DNA from: a bacterium
Lineage (GTDB): Bacteria; CSSED10-310; JAFGSJ01
Direction of reading: 5' to 3'
DNA length: 54,528 nt
Assembly: GCA_016934675.1 (NCBI GenBank)
Contig: JAFGSJ010000093.1
Location: 1 to 54,528, forward strand
The notes under the pieces are model-generated. The model worked only from the letters and a program-made list of their open reading frames with translations, was not told where the DNA came from and did no database searches. Numbering within the stretch: position 1 is the first letter of the stretch; each line of letters begins with the position of its first letter. A program made the translations under genes and the position numbers. This document shows, piece by piece, positions 53,001-54,528 of this stretch.

Positions 53001-54528
53001 CATTTCGGCAATTGTGACGAGATTGACTATCCCACGGCCGGTTTTCATCAGAAATTCGATTATGGCTGCGATAATCGGATCAGCTCGATCTCACAGAGAG
53101 TCGATTCCGTCGAGTATAATGCAGCCGGTGGAATGAGTACGATTCAGTTTTCCAACGGTGTCTTCACGGAAATCCCCACGGATGAAAATCTTCGCAACAG
53201 GCCGGATTATATTCAGACAAGGAAAGGCTACAGCGGCAACACCCTGATGAAATTGGATTACAGCTATGACAACATGGGCAATATTTGGGAGCTCGAACGT
53301 TCGTCGAGTTATGGTCCCAATCCTGTTTCGCCGGATGTCTTTACTTATGACAATTTCAACAGATTAACCCGGGTTGATTACGGTGTCCCCTCAGGTCAAG
53401 CCGACCCGGAATATTTTGCATATACCTATGATACCAGGGGCAATCAATTGACCCGGACCAGCTCAGCCATCCTTGAGAGTGATCACCCGAGTTGGAGCCT
53501 GGAATATAATTACTATGATACAATCACCACCCCTGGTTTTGTCTATGAAAAATACTATAATCTTATCGAATCCCCCCTGCTCAACGGTCAAACGAGGTAT
53601 ATCGATTTCGGCTACTTCAATAGAATCACTGATGTCAGCCTCGATACCAATGCCTATGATCTGTGGGAAAGTTTTGACGGCTTTTTGGGGGCCTTTCCCC
53701 CCGCCGGTTGGACAGTATATCCTGATAGTTATTATTGGAAAATAGATTCATCCACAGCGCACAGTGAATGCTGCTCAATCAAAAATAACTGGAATCACGA
53801 GAATAGATGGTTGATCACCCCCCTTGTTAATCTGGATTATTTCGCTGATCCGTTTTTGATCTATTGGGAGGCGGCGACTGCTGGCACATCGCCGACAAAC
53901 CGAAGGACCTTGATTTCAACCGATTATGCCGGGAGCGGCGATCCCGCACAAGCGAACTGGACCTTGTTACGCGAAATAACTGATAATGTTACCTCTTCCT
54001 GGTCGGAAATAGCGATTCCGCTGGCAGCGTATGCCCAAGAATCAGTCTATGTCGCTTTTCAGTATGATCAGGAAACAGGCACGGGTGTCTTCTGGAATAT
54101 CGACGATGTTTTTATCGGTGAATCATCCGGACCTGAACGTATTTCCGTGTCCATGACCTATGATGGCGATGGCCGCCGGATCAGGAAAACGGTTACTCAC
54201 AAAGTAGAGCCCGTGCAGGAAGAAGGTTTTGATGGGGACTTTCCGCCGACAGGCTGGCTCACCTATCAGGTCGAGGGCGATCCCTGGGATTCGAGTTCCT
54301 ATTATGTTCACTCCGGGTCATACTCGGCTTTGCATACCTATTTCGAAAGCGATCAGGATTCCTGGTTGATTTCCCCAGCGATAGATTTGACTGGTTTGCG
54401 TGATCCGCGTCTCAATTACTGGGAACTCGTCGAATATGGCAATTACGCTGAACAGCACAATGTCCTGATTTCGACTGATTATGCAGGCAGTGGCGATCCC
54501 TCGACTGCCACCTGGGACCTTATCAATA
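50010..54528 (+). CDS. Giant secreted RHS/YD-repeat protein with embedded choice-of-anchor-J domains (3' end outside window)
   Basis: From ATG 50010, after AAGGAGGG, the frame stays open to the window edge, at least 1506 residues. A signal peptide ends near DCSAQE. A N-terminal RHS-like cap follows (NLFNGNLILSYVDLRIPG, RVYNSK, GLGWTL). Then come many YD repeats of the type YDxxGNxTxxxxP and YDALGRVTQE. A first choice-of-anchor-J domain interrupts them (about 53660-54115: ESFDGFLGAFPPAGWTVY ... WNIDDVFIG), then a YDGDGRRIRK repeat, then a second such domain that is cut by the edge (EEGFDGDFPPTGWLTYQ). RHS shells usually hold a C-terminal toxin or adhesive payload; none is visible yet. Confidence 0.88.
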   Translation, partial: MRVILTGIVLLCLMSFVPLSMDCSAQEYEQDWYFDQEGFKSNQNTQFGIGEESINLFNGNLILSYVDLRIPGNDGNDLVLQRVYNSKVRKWSGSASILNGASWVGLGWTLHPGRLYNSTAIIPLAKPVLEMPDGSRHRFYPDIEQHSDSSFIYRSKENWGLRWISHLHVQIFFSDGTIWDFNDNPYTDGVPDEEGNYFARLRYIMNPSWCNPIYFYYDQTVKRNLARIQIGGDPEDEVGINPEVIFNTNESDHDILESIQYRDANGNVVYIYYEVAQIIYDEENDGVTKLLYSVTPPVGPPVIYSYDEDPQGWPCELINVNNPFGGNIHYEYAVQNIPISDGPALCPIDYIRTNTVISKTYSGSDIVTGTWTYTYDTGGCYVQVLDPAGNISRHFFKGLCDESDLGRWEIGLNYKNEFYEGLTTLLKTEEMTWYGHLFGNDIDDDCHHDPPISQCKWVSDCHAAECLARQPRLSEQKITLNSDYYSTFYNSYDLYGNVTEMVETLFNSTEPYRKTVTSYVWKQDEIFAHEFISGHITGLPLDQKIQKGSGSTVYHVKNQYYQGARWTEEEPYICKFGKLMAKTIDPDNLALHTYYEYEELDTTIPPYFDNHDGNLIRINDPNDHDTYYAWENSTLKSITTPAGWDRFDRSINYDTGLVETQTDPNGNITSFGYDPLGRLTEINYPIDASVNISYNIDPGDPLDPNDDYFDNVTTTRGGLTDSEIVEYFDDLGRVKKIRKKLGGFSGYSYIHYVYDSVGNKTFESEPTFFDSDLCSTPTCPGTYYQYDALGRVTQETTPDGTTTYVYDGEDTIITYPNSTTKTITKDPFGNITQVIDEGGTTFHYEYDLLNNLTKIYKSSPTSWDAKFEYDSAGRLLQEQPRGGGTNKYELDDNGNITKMTALITDGSYYIQTFDVNNRLTSQTFDDGHTFQFEYDDDNISQCRNCLGKMNKQIFTSPGSGLSGQINYNRYDALGKLLEVTYEFPDPVGTHTIGYSYDHFGNCDEIDYPTAGFHQKFDYGCDNRISSISQRVDSVEYNAAGGMSTIQFSNGVFTEIPTDENLRNRPDYIQTRKGYSGNTLMKLDYSYDNMGNIWELERSSSYGPNPVSPDVFTYDNFNRLTRVDYGVPSGQADPEYFAYTYDTRGNQLTRTSSAILESDHPSWSLEYNYYDTITTPGFVYEKYYNLIESPLLNGQTRYIDFGYFNRITDVSLDTNAYDLWESFDGFLGAFPPAGWTVYPDSYYWKIDSSTAHSECCSIKNNWNHENRWLITPLVNLDYFADPFLIYWEAATAGTSPTNRRTLISTDYAGSGDPAQANWTLLREITDNVTSSWSEIAIPLAAYAQESVYVAFQYDQETGTGVFWNIDDVFIGESSGPERISVSMTYDGDGRRIRKTVTHKVEPVQEEGFDGDFPPTGWLTYQVEGDPWDSSSYYVHSGSYSALHTYFESDQDSWLISPAIDLTGLRDPRLNYWELVEYGNYAEQHNVLISTDYAGSGDPSTATWDLIN

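Noticed and set aside
1..54528. CRISPR array, tRNA or rRNA genes
   Set aside because: No regularly spaced direct repeats and no cloverleaf or rRNA-like stretch were found in the gaps.

Overview
The window reads as a chromosomal segment of an uncultured, anaerobic, Gram-negative-type bacterium. It has secreted beta-barrel and cleaved-adhesin proteins, a lipoprotein, a complete HdrABC-FlxABCD electron-bifurcation operon, Ser/Thr kinase, PP2C and GGDEF signalling, a bacterial serpin and sigma-54-type promoters. Composition is moderate in GC, except for an AT-rich patch near 47.0-47.9 kb. I cannot name the phylum from sequence alone; the gene mix would fit one of the candidate phyla near the FCB or deltaproteobacterial-like lineages (inference).

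Layout. 1-950: decayed mobile and accessory debris (IS200-type transposase tail, GxxExxY remnant, sulfatase remnant, CGCAGAG-type repeats). 0.95-4.4 kb (minus): a solute-binding protein followed by an NtrY-like histidine kinase. 4.7-9.6 kb: ADP-forming acyl-CoA synthetase/GNAT fusion, a porin-like barrel, a small periplasmic phosphate-binding-like protein, a sulfotransferase. 9.8-17.6 kb: sigma-54-driven acidic secreted protein, GH13 glycosidase, glucose-6-phosphate isomerase, RsmE, UDP-glucuronate decarboxylase-like SDR, and a PP2C phosphatase fused to a cyclic-nucleotide-binding domain.

17.7-25.7 kb is the most distinctive region and looks like an undescribed peptide-modification locus. It contains two 45-residue peptides with a shared C-terminus (GCSPSPCPTPAFF). 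Each has its own TTGACA-N17-TATCAT promoter, a choice-of-anchor-J adhesin behind it and an almost identical terminator. These are followed by a gingipain-type C25 cysteine protease that overlaps a PqqD-radical SAM-SPASM maturase. The second peptide is not in a long open frame and is easily missed. Across the last 35 codons the two peptide genes differ at six codons, all synonymous, so the peptide itself is under selection.

25.7-33.8 kb: esterase-TPR protein, CheY-like regulator, Ser/Thr kinase with a degenerate receiver domain, diguanylate cyclase, SH3 lipoprotein and serpin. 34.1-40.9 kb: hdrC-hdrB-hdrA-flxD-flxC-flxB-flxA, tightly packed, predicted to couple NAD(H) to ferredoxin and a disulfide substrate. 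40.9-46.3 kb: thioredoxin-like protein, YfhO-like membrane protein, CCA-adding/poly(A) polymerase family enzyme, FmdB zinc ribbon.

46.3-48.9 kb is an eroded accessory region. It has a sigma-54 promoter preceded by two matching palindromes but no intact gene behind it, an AT-rich insertion with a small membrane protein, and further repeats. 48.9-54.5 kb: a strong sigma-70 promoter, a duplicated-domain secreted protein, and a very long RHS/YD-repeat secreted protein with embedded choice-of-anchor-J domains that runs off the right edge.
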